The translations under genes and the position numbers were made by a program. Source: Helianthus annuus (taxonomy: Eukaryota; Streptophyta; Magnoliopsida; Asterales; Asteraceae). Taken from it: a stretch of 64,000 nucleotides of DNA. The notes beneath the pieces are model-generated. The model was not told where the DNA came from, searched no databases, and saw only the letters and a program-made list of their open reading frames with translations. The DNA is taken from the NCBI RefSeq assembly GCF_002127325.2, contig NC_035439.2:140989901-141053900 (forward strand), in the 5' to 3' direction. This document shows, in pieces, positions 42,092 to 53,200 of the stretch (positions are counted from its first letter, which is position 1; every line of letters begins with the position of its first letter).

Positions 42092-43234
42092 CTAGGGGGC
42101 ATCATCTAAGATGACGAAGTCGGTTGGGATTACCATTTGATTCGTTTGAACCAAAACATCTTCAACTACACCGATTGATTTCATTACTTTTCGGTCGGAT
42201 AGAAAAATGGGTATTTGAAGTGGAGTATAATCACTAATACTTAGCTTTTCAAAAATGTAGTTAGGCATTATGTTAACACAAAGATCTTTATCAATAGTGA
42301 TATTGCTAATAAACGAATTTTGAAAGAAACATGGAACCGGTGTGATGTTAATTTCAAAAGGATCTTCTTTTATTAGCGAGGTTTGATCATTAGTTAACTT
42401 AACACTTACTAAGTCATTGATTTTAGCATTAGTGTTTAACTCTTTTAAAAACTTGGCATGAGGGGTTATTAAACAATGATTTTCGAAAGTAGGTGACAAG
42501 AGAATAATTTCCTCAAAATTAGACTCTTCTTGAATTTTAACATTATCGGACTCACCATTTTCGTTGTTTAACTCATGTGTCTGTTTTTCACTTTCTTGTT
42601 CTTCCATTTTTACACTTTCAACTATCTCTACGTTATTATCATTTTTTAACTCTTCTCTTGCGCGGGATTCCTCTTCCCTTGCGCGAGATTCTTTTATGCA
42701 ACGTTGGATAGTTTTAATGTGTTCTAATATCCTATTGGTCACTTCGGTGAGATTGAAAGAATTTGGATCCTCAAAGCTTGAATCCGGTTGTTCGATCCTA
42801 GGTTCCTCATAATACTCATATGAAGTAGATGGTTCACACCATTGTTCCTCATTGTAAGTGTATGATGGATAAGGGTCGAAACTTTGTTCTTCATAGTACT
42901 CATATGAGGTGGGTTGTTCACGCCATGGTTCCTCATAATAAGAATATGAAGGTGGTGGCTCATATCTTGAGTCCTCAAAGTATGAGTATGAAGGCTCATA
43001 CCTTGGTTCATCAAAATATGAGTATGAGGGAGGAGGTTCATACCTTGGGTCTTCATAGGATGTGTATGAAGTTGATGGCTCGTACCTGGGCTCCTCATAA
43101 TGGTTGTATGAATTGGATGGTTGATATGAAGTACTATATTGAACCGAGCGTGCATTACGACAATTAGTGCAATAATTACCTCTATAATCATCCTCATCAT
43201 AGGTGTAGTTGTAACCTCTTGAGTATTGATCCAT
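42092..43234 (-). CDS. Athila first ORF: tyrosine-rich region plus degenerate protease
   Basis: Starts at ATG 43234 ([20 protein letters not shown]). Residues 30-165 are repeats of [12 protein letters not shown] type. A charged coiled-coil-like region follows ([15 protein letters not shown]), then the second half of an Athila protease ([35 protein letters not shown]). The usual Athila protease core DLGASVN is represented by DLCVN, so the catalytic Gly-Ala is missing. No retrotransposon gag core or zinc knuckle is recognisable. The frame stops at TAG one codon after AP and overlaps pol in another frame at a C5 run. It may be a deleted gag-protease or a divergent one. Confidence 0.7.
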   Translation of the reverse strand: MDQYSRGYNYTYDEDDYRGNYCTNCRNARSVQYSTSYQPSNSYNHYEEPRYEPSTSYTSYEDPRYEPPPSYSYFDEPRYEPSYSYFEDSRYEPPPSYSYYEEPWREQPTSYEYYEEQSFDPYPSYTYNEEQWCEPSTSYEYYEEPRIEQPDSSFEDPNSFNLTEVTNRILEHIKTIQRCIKESRAREEESRAREELKNDNNVEIVESVKMEEQESEKQTHELNNENGESDNVKIQEESNFEEIILLSPTFENHCLITPHAKFLKELNTNAKINDLVSVKLTNDQTSLIKEDPFEINITPVPCFFQNSFISNITIDKDLCVNIMPNYIFEKLSISDYTPLQIPIFLSDRKVMKSIGVVEDVLVQTNQMVIPTDFVILDDAP

Positions 43235-43299
43235 AAGAATCACTCAACAGACCACAACTGAGTCTCGGGACCAGAAAACAAAAATAAGACGGAAACAGA

Positions 43300-43500
43300 A
43301 GCTGGACACGGCCCCGTGTTGAGTGAACACGGCCCCGTGTTCAGGGACTGTATCTGGGCGTTTTAATTAAATTTACTGGTCACGTTGAGCACGGGGGCGT
43401 GTTCAGTGAGCACGGCCCCGTGTTCAGACTCTGTATCTGGGTATCTACTCTAAAATATGCAGCACGGGGGCGTGTTCAGTGAGCACGGCCCCGTGTTCAG
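43300..43500. repeat. Leader cluster of six CACG-N4-CGTG dyads
   Basis: Three pairs, near 43303/43325, 43389/43411 and 43462/43484, each about 22 bp apart. Centres are GCCC or GGGG and are followed by TTCAG. They lie in the untranslated leader just upstream of the first ORF. Confidence 0.9.
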
Positions 43501-43611
43501 GCTACTGTAAATGCAAAACTAAACTAAAATGCAGAAAAATGCGCGCGTTTTGAAAAGGTTTTGAAAAACTGATTAGGCCGTCGATTTTAAGCTTTCTTAA
43601 AATCCTTGTGT

Positions 43612-43628
43612 CCCCGGCAGCGGCGCCA
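43612..43628 (-). other. Athila primer-binding site (tRNA-Asp type)
   Basis: On - it reads TGGCGCCGCTGCCGGGG, matching the complement of the tRNA-Asp 3' end with one mismatch. It starts six bases inside the 5' LTR boundary, as in Athila elements. Confidence 0.85.
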
Positions 43629-43634
43629 AAAACT

Positions 43635-45321
43635 TGATGCGTGTTAGTGTATATATGTTTTTAGATATATATTTAAGCCCTTTTTACACTTTTAGCCAAG
43701 TTTTAAATTTATAAAACACGATATTTACTAACACTAAACACACATATGGGCAAGTGCACCCATCGTGGACGTAGTATAGTGTTGGTAAGATACCGAGGTC
43801 GTCCAAGGACACAAGAGCTTTTAATACCGGTTTATCCTCAACGTCTAATCAAATCAAAAGGTTAGAAAAAAAAATGATTTAAACTAAGAAAAATAAAAAC
43901 TAACTAAATGCTAAAAAATAAAAACAGATAGACAAGATGAATCACTTGGATCCGACACGTGTATTAGTATAACCTTTGATTATTTTCGCACTTTTGCACT
44001 TGTTTAAGAGATTATCTTAGTTATTGTAGTAGGCCCCTCTTTTGAAGGCGACGTTACCCTCAACCCAGTAGTTTGAGTCAGCAAGGATACAATCCTAAAG
44101 GGTCGGATTATTGAAAGATAATGAATTAAGTTATTAATGCAAATTATGGTAGGCCCCGCTTTTGGCGGTGACGTTACCCTCGGCTAAGTAGTCTGAGTCA
44201 GCAGGGATACAGTCCTAAATAGCCGGGTTATAGTATTAATAGTAGTTAGCTTATGAGGGGGTCAAAGAGTTTGGATCCCCGCCATCCAATACCTATGGGT
44301 ATTGAAGGAGATCCTACTAAATTTGACCCAGGTCCCAAGCAGGACCTCTAAACGCTGAACAAGGGCAAGACCTTTACCAAACCGTTCCCTTAACCCCCGA
44401 CCAGGTAGCCAACATACCTCCATATAGACCGTGGAGATATGAATGGTGAAAATCTTTTATTTTATATAGACAGTAAAATAATGCCAAGACACCACGGACA
44501 AACGATAAGGAAAGATCACCTTCAACATAAGTAACTAGTTATTAAAGTCATTAATACAAAACCAAATAAAAAGTGCAAAAGATTAAAAATAAAAAGTATT
44601 ATACTAAACACTTGTCTTCACCAAGTGATGTAAGAGACTTAGGCAAACATGGCCTTGATTGTCAAGAACTCTTACGATCAATCTTGGATCCCGAGACGAC
44701 TCACACACTCTACGATGGACAATGGATGATGGTGGTGGATGATGGTGTTATGGTGGTGGTGGGTGGTGGATGAGGTGTGAGAGAGGTGGTGTGCCAAGGG
44801 ATGAGGGAGAATGAAACCAAGCTCCTCTATTTATAGGCTGGACAGAACGCTGGACACGGCCCCGTGTCCGCTGGACACGGCCCCGTGCCCGTCTGACACT
44901 CTCTCTCTTCATTAATTGTAATTGCGAATTACAATTAATGCGCCTGCTGTACTTTCAACACGCCCCCGTGCCCGCTGGGCACGGCCCCGTGGTGAGCAAT
45001 GGAAGCTTCTACTGGTTTGTCTTTTCTGCTGCTTCCTGGGCACGCCCCCGTGTTCGCTGGACACGGGGCGTGTTCAGACTCTGTTTTCTTCTCTTTGTTT
45101 TGGGAGGTGCCGTTGAGGGTCCGGGCAGTCCACTTTTGTTCCTTTTCTTGTATTTATGGTAGAATTAGTGGTCTTTTTGCTTCTTTTGTGATTTTGAGCT
45201 CATTTCATCCTGAAAATACAAAAGGAAGACAAAAACACTCTTTTTCCAACATTAGTACTTAAAAAGGGTTAGTTTTATGCCTTAATTGATGTGTTTTATA
45301 TGTTGCATTTTACACACATCA
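43635..45321 (-). repeat. Athila 5' LTR
   Basis: 1,687 bp, nearly identical to 33376-35061. Differences seen: one extra A in an A-run near 43868, and C at 44335 against T at 34075. Confidence 0.95.
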
Positions 45322-45326
45322 TTTAC

Positions 45327-47375
45327 CCTTTCAAGAGTAAACATGTTGGTAATTCAGAATTTATTGATAAAAACCTAAATCATATAACCTTTTTTGACTG
45401 CTATGATAATGAAACACCTGAAGTTTCACAAATGCCCGATGATGAAGAGGGTAATAATGGCTCTCATGGTAGTTCCAGTGATGATCAGCAGCCATTAGGA
45501 CCCTCCACATCTACCATAACCAGTGTTGCTGATCAACCTCAGCAAGTTCCAAATGGTTATGAAGGAAGTAGTGAAACTGGGTTTTATGGCGAGGCAGAGG
45601 ACAGTGGAACACCAAGTGATGAGACCAACCTATCTGAGGGTGCTGGTCTTGGTCTTAGAAAGTCTACTAGGACTTCAGTTGTTCCAAAAAGGTTTGAGGA
45701 CTATGTGTTAAGTGGAACTGCTAAGTATAGTATAGATAAAACTGTGAATTATGCTTGTTTGTCTAAAGAAAATTTTAGTTTTGTTAGTTTGTTGAATAAA
45801 ACTCTTGAGCCTACTTGTTATAATGAGGCTGCTAAAGACCCTAGGTGGGTCGAGGCAATGAATAAGGAAATGGAGGCCTTATTCAGAAACAATACCTGGA
45901 CACTTGTTGATTTACCCCCTGGTAGAAAACCCATTGGCTGTAAATGGGTTTATAAGGTCAAGTACAAGTCTAGTGGAGAAATAGAAAGGTTCAAAGCTAG
46001 ACTTGTGGCCAAGGGGTTTAATCAAAGGGAAGGTTTGGATTTTGGGGAAACATTTTCACCCGTAGTGAAAATGGTAACTGTGAGATGTATAATTGCTCTT
46101 GCTGTTCAAAATGATTGGCCCATGTTTCAGCTTGACATTAATAATGCCTTCTTGTATGGCACTATTAATGAAGATGTGTATATGTGTTTGCCTGAGGGTT
46201 ATTATTCTCCTGATGAGACAAGAGTGTGTAAACTGGTTAAGTCGTTGTATGGGCTGAAACAGGCCCCTAGGAAATGGAATGAAAGGTTAAATAGTGTGCT
46301 TGTTGACTATGGATTTGTGCAAAGCAAGTGTGATCATTCTATGTATGTTTTGGCTAAACAAAAGGTGTTTGTTATTCTTTTAGTTTATGTGGACGACATT
46401 GTTGTTACTGGAAACAGTGTTGATGAAGTTAGTAAAATTAAGGGTATTTTGAATTCAAACTTTCAAATTAAAGATTTGGGTAAACTGAAATATTTCTTAG
46501 GCATTGAGGTCTTATATAATGAATCTGGTGTGTGCTTGAATCAGAGAAAATATTGCTTGGAACTTTTGAGTGAATTTGGTTATTTGGCATGCAAACCTAT
46601 TAACACACCAATTGAACAAAGTTATGTGGTAACTGCTAAGGTGTCTAAGAGTCAAAGTGTTTTGAAAAATGTCACTGGTTTTCAAAAATTAATAGGGAAA
46701 CTAATCTATCTCTCCTTGACTCGTCCGGATATCAGTTATGCTGTGCAATTTCTGAGTCAGTTTATGCACAGTCCAACTGATGTTCATTTGCAAATCGCCT
46801 TAAGGTTGTTAAGGTATCTCAAATCTGGTCCTGGTTGTGGTTTGCTGTTCAAAAGGAGTGATAGACTAGATCTTGTTGGTTATGTGGACTCGGACTGGGC
46901 AAAATGTTTGTCCACTAGAAAATCTGTGACTGGTTATTGTGTCTATCTTGGCAGTTCTCTTGTTTCTTGGAAAAGCAAGAAACGGAGCACTGTTTCAAGG
47001 TCTACAGGTGAAGCCGAGTATCGAGCTATGTGCTCGGCAACTTGTGAGATAATGTGGTTGCTGAATTTGTTGAGGGAAGTGGGTGTTAATTGTGGTTTGC
47101 CAGTTAAATTATATTGTGACAGTAAGGCTGCTATGTCTATAGCAGCCAACCCTGTTTTCCATGAAAAAACTAAACACTTTGAGATTGATCTTCACTTTCT
47201 AAGAGAAAAGGTAAGTTCAGGGGTTATTGAAACTGTTAAAGTTGACTCTGAGAGTCAACCAGCAGATGGTTTTACCAAAGGGTTAAGTGTTGTGCAACAT
47301 AAGAAGTTTTGTGAAAAGTTAGGAATTGTTAATTGGTTTTCATATTTGAATGAAGAGGGGATGTTAAAAGAATGA
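45327..47375 (+). pseudogene. Copia reverse transcriptase-RNase H (second half of the split polyprotein)
   Basis: This is the continuation of the copia frame. Excising the Athila element and one TTTAC joins VKFYEDVY directly to PFKSKHVG in phase. It contains the linker with STRTSVVPKRFEDYVLSG, the RT start (WVEAMNKEMEALFRNNTW, NQREGLDFGETFSPVVK), the copia hallmark SLYGLKQAPRKW, the catalytic YVDDIVV, and RNase H with VGYVDSDWAKC, STGEAEYRAM and KTKHFEIDLHFLRE. The frame ends at TGA 47375 inside the 3' LTR. No internal stop was seen here. It is non-functional only because of the insertion and the gag TAG. Confidence 0.93.
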
Positions 47376-47918
47376 GAGTTATATTCATTTTGTTCATTCA
47401 AATATTCAGTTATATATTTCTAACCGATTGATAAAGTGGTTATGACAGGTTGTTGTTCTTAAAGGGCCTTGTTGTAACTATTGGGAGTTTATGGTATGTT
47501 GGAAGATAGTTCAAGGGTGCAGACTGTAACTTCAGATATTTTTGATATATATTGAGAGTTTCTCTCTCATAGTTCCAGATTCATCTCCGATCATCTTTCA
47601 CATTCGCTCTGATCTATTTCACCCTTTGTATTTCTTGTGTCGTATTGTACCGATCTGCTGATGTTGTTGGTGAGATCTCAACTGTGAGATCAAGCTTTGT
47701 AGATCAGGTTGTTTCTTTCTGTATTTGTTCATATTTGTCTTGTATTCATATAGATCAACTGATTGACTGGACATTTGTTCATATAGATCTTACATTTAGT
47801 AAGATCTTTGGGTATTGGGGGGTGTTTTCTGGTTTGGGTGAATAATAAGATTTTGGTCACCGTTTTGTCGCTATTGCTTTGTTCTTGTTCTGTGTGTTTG
47901 ATACCATAAGTTTCTACA
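47362..47918 (+). repeat. Copia 3' LTR
   Basis: 557 bp, identical by eye to the 5' LTR apart from a 10-bp deletion near 47763. Flanked on the right by CCAAT (47919-47923). Confidence 0.95.
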
Positions 47919-47964
47919 CCAATTACAAGAACCCAATTGGTGTTTGTTAATTGTTTTTAGGGTT

Positions 47965-47969
47965 TTATT
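47965..47969. repeat. Tekay target-site duplication TTATT (left)
   Basis: Matches 56981-56985. Confidence 0.85.
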
Positions 47970-50132
47970 TGTCACACCCCCAAAAATCCACACGCGGAGT
48001 ATCACCGCTTGGGAGCGTGACTGACCAGGATCAAGCCACCAATCATACAGAACATTGTATAAAGTAAAAGTAAATGCAATATAATCCAAACCAATTCCAT
48101 ATGAAAGGTGTTTCCAAAACATAAGTAAGTTGTCATTGTTTAGCGGAAGCGTATTATTGTAAAACCCATAGCAAATAAGTATCAAATATCAAAAGTGTTC
48201 AATAAGATGATCAAGATCCAAGCCCCACAACGACCAGCTCCTCCGTGTGCAAGCTCCAAGTACCTAACGATCTGCAAGGCATGTAACAGAATGATCAACA
48301 AACTAGTTGAGCGAGTTCACAGAAAGTAAATGCATAATAGTAAGTTCATTTGTAACAGGTGGCTCTACTGGGCCGATTGTATGTTCTATTGGTGGTGGTG
48401 TTCCACGTTATTGGTGGTGGTGTTCCACGTTATTGGTGGTGGTGTTCCACGTTATTGGTGGTGGTGTTCCACGTTATTGGTGGTGGTGTTCCACGTTATT
48501 GGTGGTGGTGTTCCACGTTATTGGTGGTGGTGTTCCACGTTGTATAACCACTAGACTACTCGTAACTATAGGTATCCTTCACAACCGAGGATAGTGATCA
48601 GTATAAGTATCCTTCACATCCGAGGATAGTAATGTGGTAGTCTAGTCATAGTGTCAATAGTGTATCTAATCAACCTTTCAATCCCATTCCCAACACCCCG
48701 GGAATCCCATGCCTTGGTAAGAGTGTGAACTCACCTTGGTTTGCTCGGTATGCTAGGTTATGCACTCACAAGAATTTAATCACGTCCTATTGTATGCACG
48801 TATAACAAATCAGTTCATGTTCGCAATGATACGCATGCAATTTAATGTTCACATAGCAGTCAGTTTGCATATCGGCACAACACGTATTATTGCACGTATA
48901 CAAACGTTAACGTTCATCAAGCATGGCATGCCAAATAAATCAAGCATATAATTCCATCTTTCAAAGTAGGTTCATAAATCCCTAGTATCTTTCGAATCCA
49001 ACTATTATCTTTCGACAACAGTTATCACAATTATCCTTCGGACCGAATGTTATGTTTCGGACCAATGTCATCTTTCGGTCAAAGCTATCTTTCGGTCCAA
49101 ACTATCTTTCGGTCAAAGTTACTATGGTTCGAAGGATAGGCATCTTTCGGTTCACAGCAACCATGTTTCGGATAACAAGTATCTTTCGGCATATTGGTTA
49201 TCCTTCGATAAATAACAGTTACATTTTATTCAAGTTTTCCAAGTTTATCCGATTATCAATTAACACAACTTTCAAGTAATCGGTTACCTAAAATCGATCA
49301 AACAGTCAGTTTCATATTAAAACCTTATGAACCCTAATTTAACCGTATGAACGATAATAATACTCAATCATGTGTGTTCCGATTTCATGAACGATAACAA
49401 TTTCGGATTGCATAAAATCACATCCGATCCACAATCACATCCGATTCACCAAACAGTATCATTAAACATAGTTCACAACAGATCCGATTAGCATACAAAT
49501 CCGATTAACATCCATATACAATCATTATACATAACCGGTTAACATACAAACAACATATTGACATGTGATTGATAAATCATGAAATCATATACTTTAGACA
49601 CTAACCGGGATAGAAAGCAAAAGAATTGATCAGCAAGTAGTCTCCGTAAATTTGTGGTTGCCGTCACAAGTAAAGGTGTTCAAGGGTTTTTAGAAAAACT
49701 CCGACTTTGCATGCCATTCACCGTATATAAACATATTACAGGAGTGGGCCGAGCCCATTAGAAGACTGGGCCGAAAGATGTCGAAGGATCTCTTCTTGGC
49801 CCGAAGGATATGTTTCGAGACCCTTCAAGCCGAAAGTTGATCTTTCGGATCGAAGGATATGTTTCGTGATCCTTCGATCCTTGAGCCATGTTTCGTGGAC
49901 ATCCTTCGAAGGTTGGACATCCTTCGAAGGTTGTTTGTGTGATGTAATGTGTTTCACACTAACTAGTTTACACATTTACAAGTTTCACAATGTAACAAAC
50001 AAACAACTATGTACAGTCAAACAATCAAAACGTATAAAATTTCATGGCAACCAAATGTGCAAATAAACAACTAGTCAATACATGATCGTGTAATACATAT
50101 GAAATCGAATCTTGGAAATTCGAGTTGTCACA
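47970..50132 (-). repeat. Tekay 3' LTR (full length)
   Basis: 2,163 bp. It carries seven copies of a 22-bp unit (TATTGGTGGTGGTGTTCCAC then GT, 48387-48540) and a region with many ATCTTTCGG/ATCCTTCGG motifs (48990-49930). Frames inside it are shadows. Confidence 0.92.
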
Positions 50133-50208
50133 TTATCCCCAACTTGAAAGAAATTTCGTCCCGAAATTTGGTACGCACTCACTGAGGAAGCTAGGTAAGT
50201 TACATCAT

Positions 50209-53200
50209 TCACTGGTTTTCCTGGGGTGTCACATCATCCCCCCGTTGATTTGGAATTTCGTCCCGAAATTCAGTAGTAGTAGCTTCAGCCTCAGAAGTGG
50301 ATGCATTGGTTTCGAATAACTGGGGGTACTTTTCTTTCATCTGATCTTCGCGTTCCCAGGTATACTCTGGGCCACGCTGGGAGTTCCAACGAACTCGAAC
50401 AAGAGGGATTCTCTTGTGTTTGAGGACCTTAACATCCCGGTCCGTGATTTCAACTGGTTCCTCGACGAACTGCAACCGCTCGTCGATAGTGAGTTCCTTA
50501 AAAGGAACTATAAGGGTCTCATCTGATAGGCATTTCTTCAGATTCGACACGTGAAATACATTGTGAACTGCACCGAGTTCAGCTGGTAGGTTTAATCTGT
50601 AGGCTACTTTGCCAATCTTTTCTAAGATTTCGAATGGTCCGACGTACCGCGGATTCAGTTTGCCTCGTTTACCAAATCGAACCACACCCTTCCAGGGTGA
50701 AACTTTCAATAAAACCCGGTCCCCGACCTCAAATTCCAATGGCTTTCTACGCTTGTCCGCGTAGGCTTTCTGACGGTCGCGTGCTGCCGCCATGCGTTGA
50801 CGTATCTGTGCTATCTTTTCTGTGGCGTCCACAACAATCTCTGGACCCGTAATTTGACTATCCCCCACCTCTGCCCAACAGAGAGGTGACCGGCATTTAC
50901 GTCCGTACAATGCCTCAAATGGAGCGGCTTGAATGCTGGTGTGGTAACTGTTATTGTATGAAAACTCCACTAAAGGGAGGTGTTTTTCCCAGCCGTTGCC
51001 GAAATCGATGACACACGCTCGAAGCATGTCTTCTAGAGTTTGGATAGTTCGCTCAGACTGCCCATCCGTCTGAGGATGATATGCTGTGCTCATGTCTAAC
51101 CGTGAGCCGAAGGATTTGTGCATCGCTTGCCAAAGCTCTGACGTGAATCGTGCATCGCGATCCGAAATGATAGAGGTTGGCACTCCGTGCCTCGAAACAA
51201 CTTCTTTCAAGTAAATGTCTGCTAAGGTAGAAAACTTATCCGTTTCTTTGATAGCCAAGAAGTGAGCAGACTTTGTGAGTCGATCAACGATCACCCAAAT
51301 AGTGTCATTCCCACGCTGGGATCTAGGTAAGCCCGTAACGAAATCCATGGAAATTTCTTCCCATTTCCACTGCGGTATCTTGGGCTGCTGAAGTAGACCA
51401 GCTGGTTTCTGATATTCAACCTTGACTCTCGCACAGGTTAAGCATTTTCCAACATAGGTGGCGATGTGGGCTTTCATACTAGGCCACCAGTAAGTAGTGC
51501 TGATGTCGTGGTACATTTTATCCGACCCTGGATGTACCGAATAGCGAGACTTGTGAGCTTCATCCATTACAAGTTCGCGTAAACCGCCATAAAGTGGGAC
51601 CCAAATACGCCCCGTTACATAGTAGGCGCCGTCTTCCTTTTGTTCCATGCGTTGCCTTGAACCGCGTAAGGCTTCAGCTTTGACGTTTTCGGGTTTCAGT
51701 GCTTCTAACTGAGCAGTTCGTATCTGTGCAGGAAGACTGGACTGAATAGTAAGCTGTAGCGCTCGCACGCGCTTAGGTAGAGTGTCTTTCCGACTGAGGG
51801 CATCAGCCACAACATTGGCCTTGCCTGGATGATACTTGATGGCGCATTCGTAGTCGTTCAGAAGTTCAACCCATCTCCGTTGACGCATATTCAAATCCTT
51901 TTGCTTAAGAATATGCTCGAGACTCCTGTGATCGGTGTAAATCGTGCACCTGGTACCGTACAGGTAGTGTCGCCATATCTTAAGCGCGAAAACAACAGCT
52001 CCCAGCTCTAAATCGTGCGTCGTATAATTCCGTTCATGAACCTTGAGTTGCCGAGAGGCGTATGCAATAACTTTATCCCGCTGCATCAATACGCAACCAA
52101 GCCCCTGTATCGATGCGTCACAATAAACCACGAAGTCATCCGTGCCCTCTGGCAATGAGAGAATAGGTGCGCTGCAAAGCCTATCCTTTAAGTACTGAAA
52201 AGCGGTCTCTTGCGTACTACCCCATCTGTAAACGACACCTTTCTGTGTTAACATAGTAAGTGGTTGCGCGATCTTGGAGAAGTCTTTAATAAATCGCCTG
52301 TAGTAACCCGCCAAACCCAAGAATTGGCGTATTTCTGTCGGTGTACGCGGTGCTGGCCAGTTTCTGATCGAATCAACCTTGGATGGATCAACATGAATCC
52401 CATCCTTGTTCACCACATGGCCTAAGAAGTGGACTTCACGAAGCCAGAAGTCGCATTTTGAAAACTTTGCGTACAGTTGCTCTTTTCGAAGAAGTTCCAA
52501 GATAAGGCGTAAGTGCTACTCGTGCTCCTCCTGACTCTTGGAGTAGATCAAAATGTCGTCGATGAAGACGATAACAAACTTATCAAGATACGGTTTGCAC
52601 ACCCTGTTCATAAGATCCATGAAGACTGCAGGCGCGTTCGTAAGCCCGAATGGCATGACAAGAAACTCGTAATGACCGTAGCGAGTTCTGAAAGCGGTTT
52701 TGGAGACGTCCTCATCCCGGACTCTCAGCTGATGATACCCTGACCTTAAATCAATCTTGGAATAGTAACACGACCCTTGCAACTGGTCGAATAGGTCATC
52801 TATGCGCGGAAGAGGATAACGGTTCTTCACCGTCACCTTATTGAGTTCGCGGTAGTCGATGCACATCCTGAACGTACCGTCCTTCTTCTTTACAAATAAC
52901 ACTGGAGCTCCCCAAGGCGAAGAGCTTGGACGAATAAAGCCCTTTTCCAAGAGCTCTTGTAGCTGCTTCGACAGTTCTTCCAGTTCGGTTGGAGCTAAAC
53001 GATACGGTGCGCGGGCTATTGGTGCTGCTCCAGGAGCTAACTCAATCTGAAACTCGACTTGACGATGAGGAGGTAAACCAGGTAAATCTTCAGGAAACAC
53101 TTGAGGAAAATCACGCACAACTGGTATATCCTCCAGCTTCTTTTCTTTTGCTGACGCGTCAGTGACAAGTGCCAGAATGGCAGTATGTCCCTTTCGTAAA

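Larger units (their letters stand above)
33376..45321 (-). mobile_element. Athila-type Ty3/gypsy retrotransposon nested in copia
   Basis: An 11,946-bp element on the - strand with LTRs 33376-35061 and 43635-45321 (TGATGCGTG...ACACATCA), bounded by TTTAC. In element order: 5' LTR (right), tRNA-Asp-type primer site, tyrosine-rich first ORF, pol with RT, RNase H and integrase, an env-like ORF, a long 3' non-coding part, polypurine tract, 3' LTR (left). RT/integrase motifs, the downstream env-like ORF and the GTGTGGGGG tract are characteristic of Athila. The LTRs differ by eye at one base and one A-run length, so insertion is very recent. Confidence 0.95.
29856..47918 (+). mobile_element. Copia (Ty1) LTR retrotransposon, split by a nested Athila element
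   Basis: The 5' LTR 29856-30422 and 3' LTR 47362-47918 both read TGTTAAAAGAATGAG...AGTTTCTACA and are flanked by CCAAT. The primer site TGGTATCAGAGC (initiator tRNA-Met) follows the 5' LTR at 30423, and a polypurine tract (GAAGAGGGGA) precedes the 3' LTR. Gag, protease, integrase, RT and RNase H are in copia order. The 11.9-kb Athila insertion separates integrase from RT. Without it and one TTTAC copy, the element is about 6.1 kb with its frame restored. Confidence 0.95.

Noticed and set aside
48387..48540. Regular short repeats suggestive of a CRISPR array
   Set aside because: Contiguous 22-bp tandem units without spacers, inside a plant LTR.
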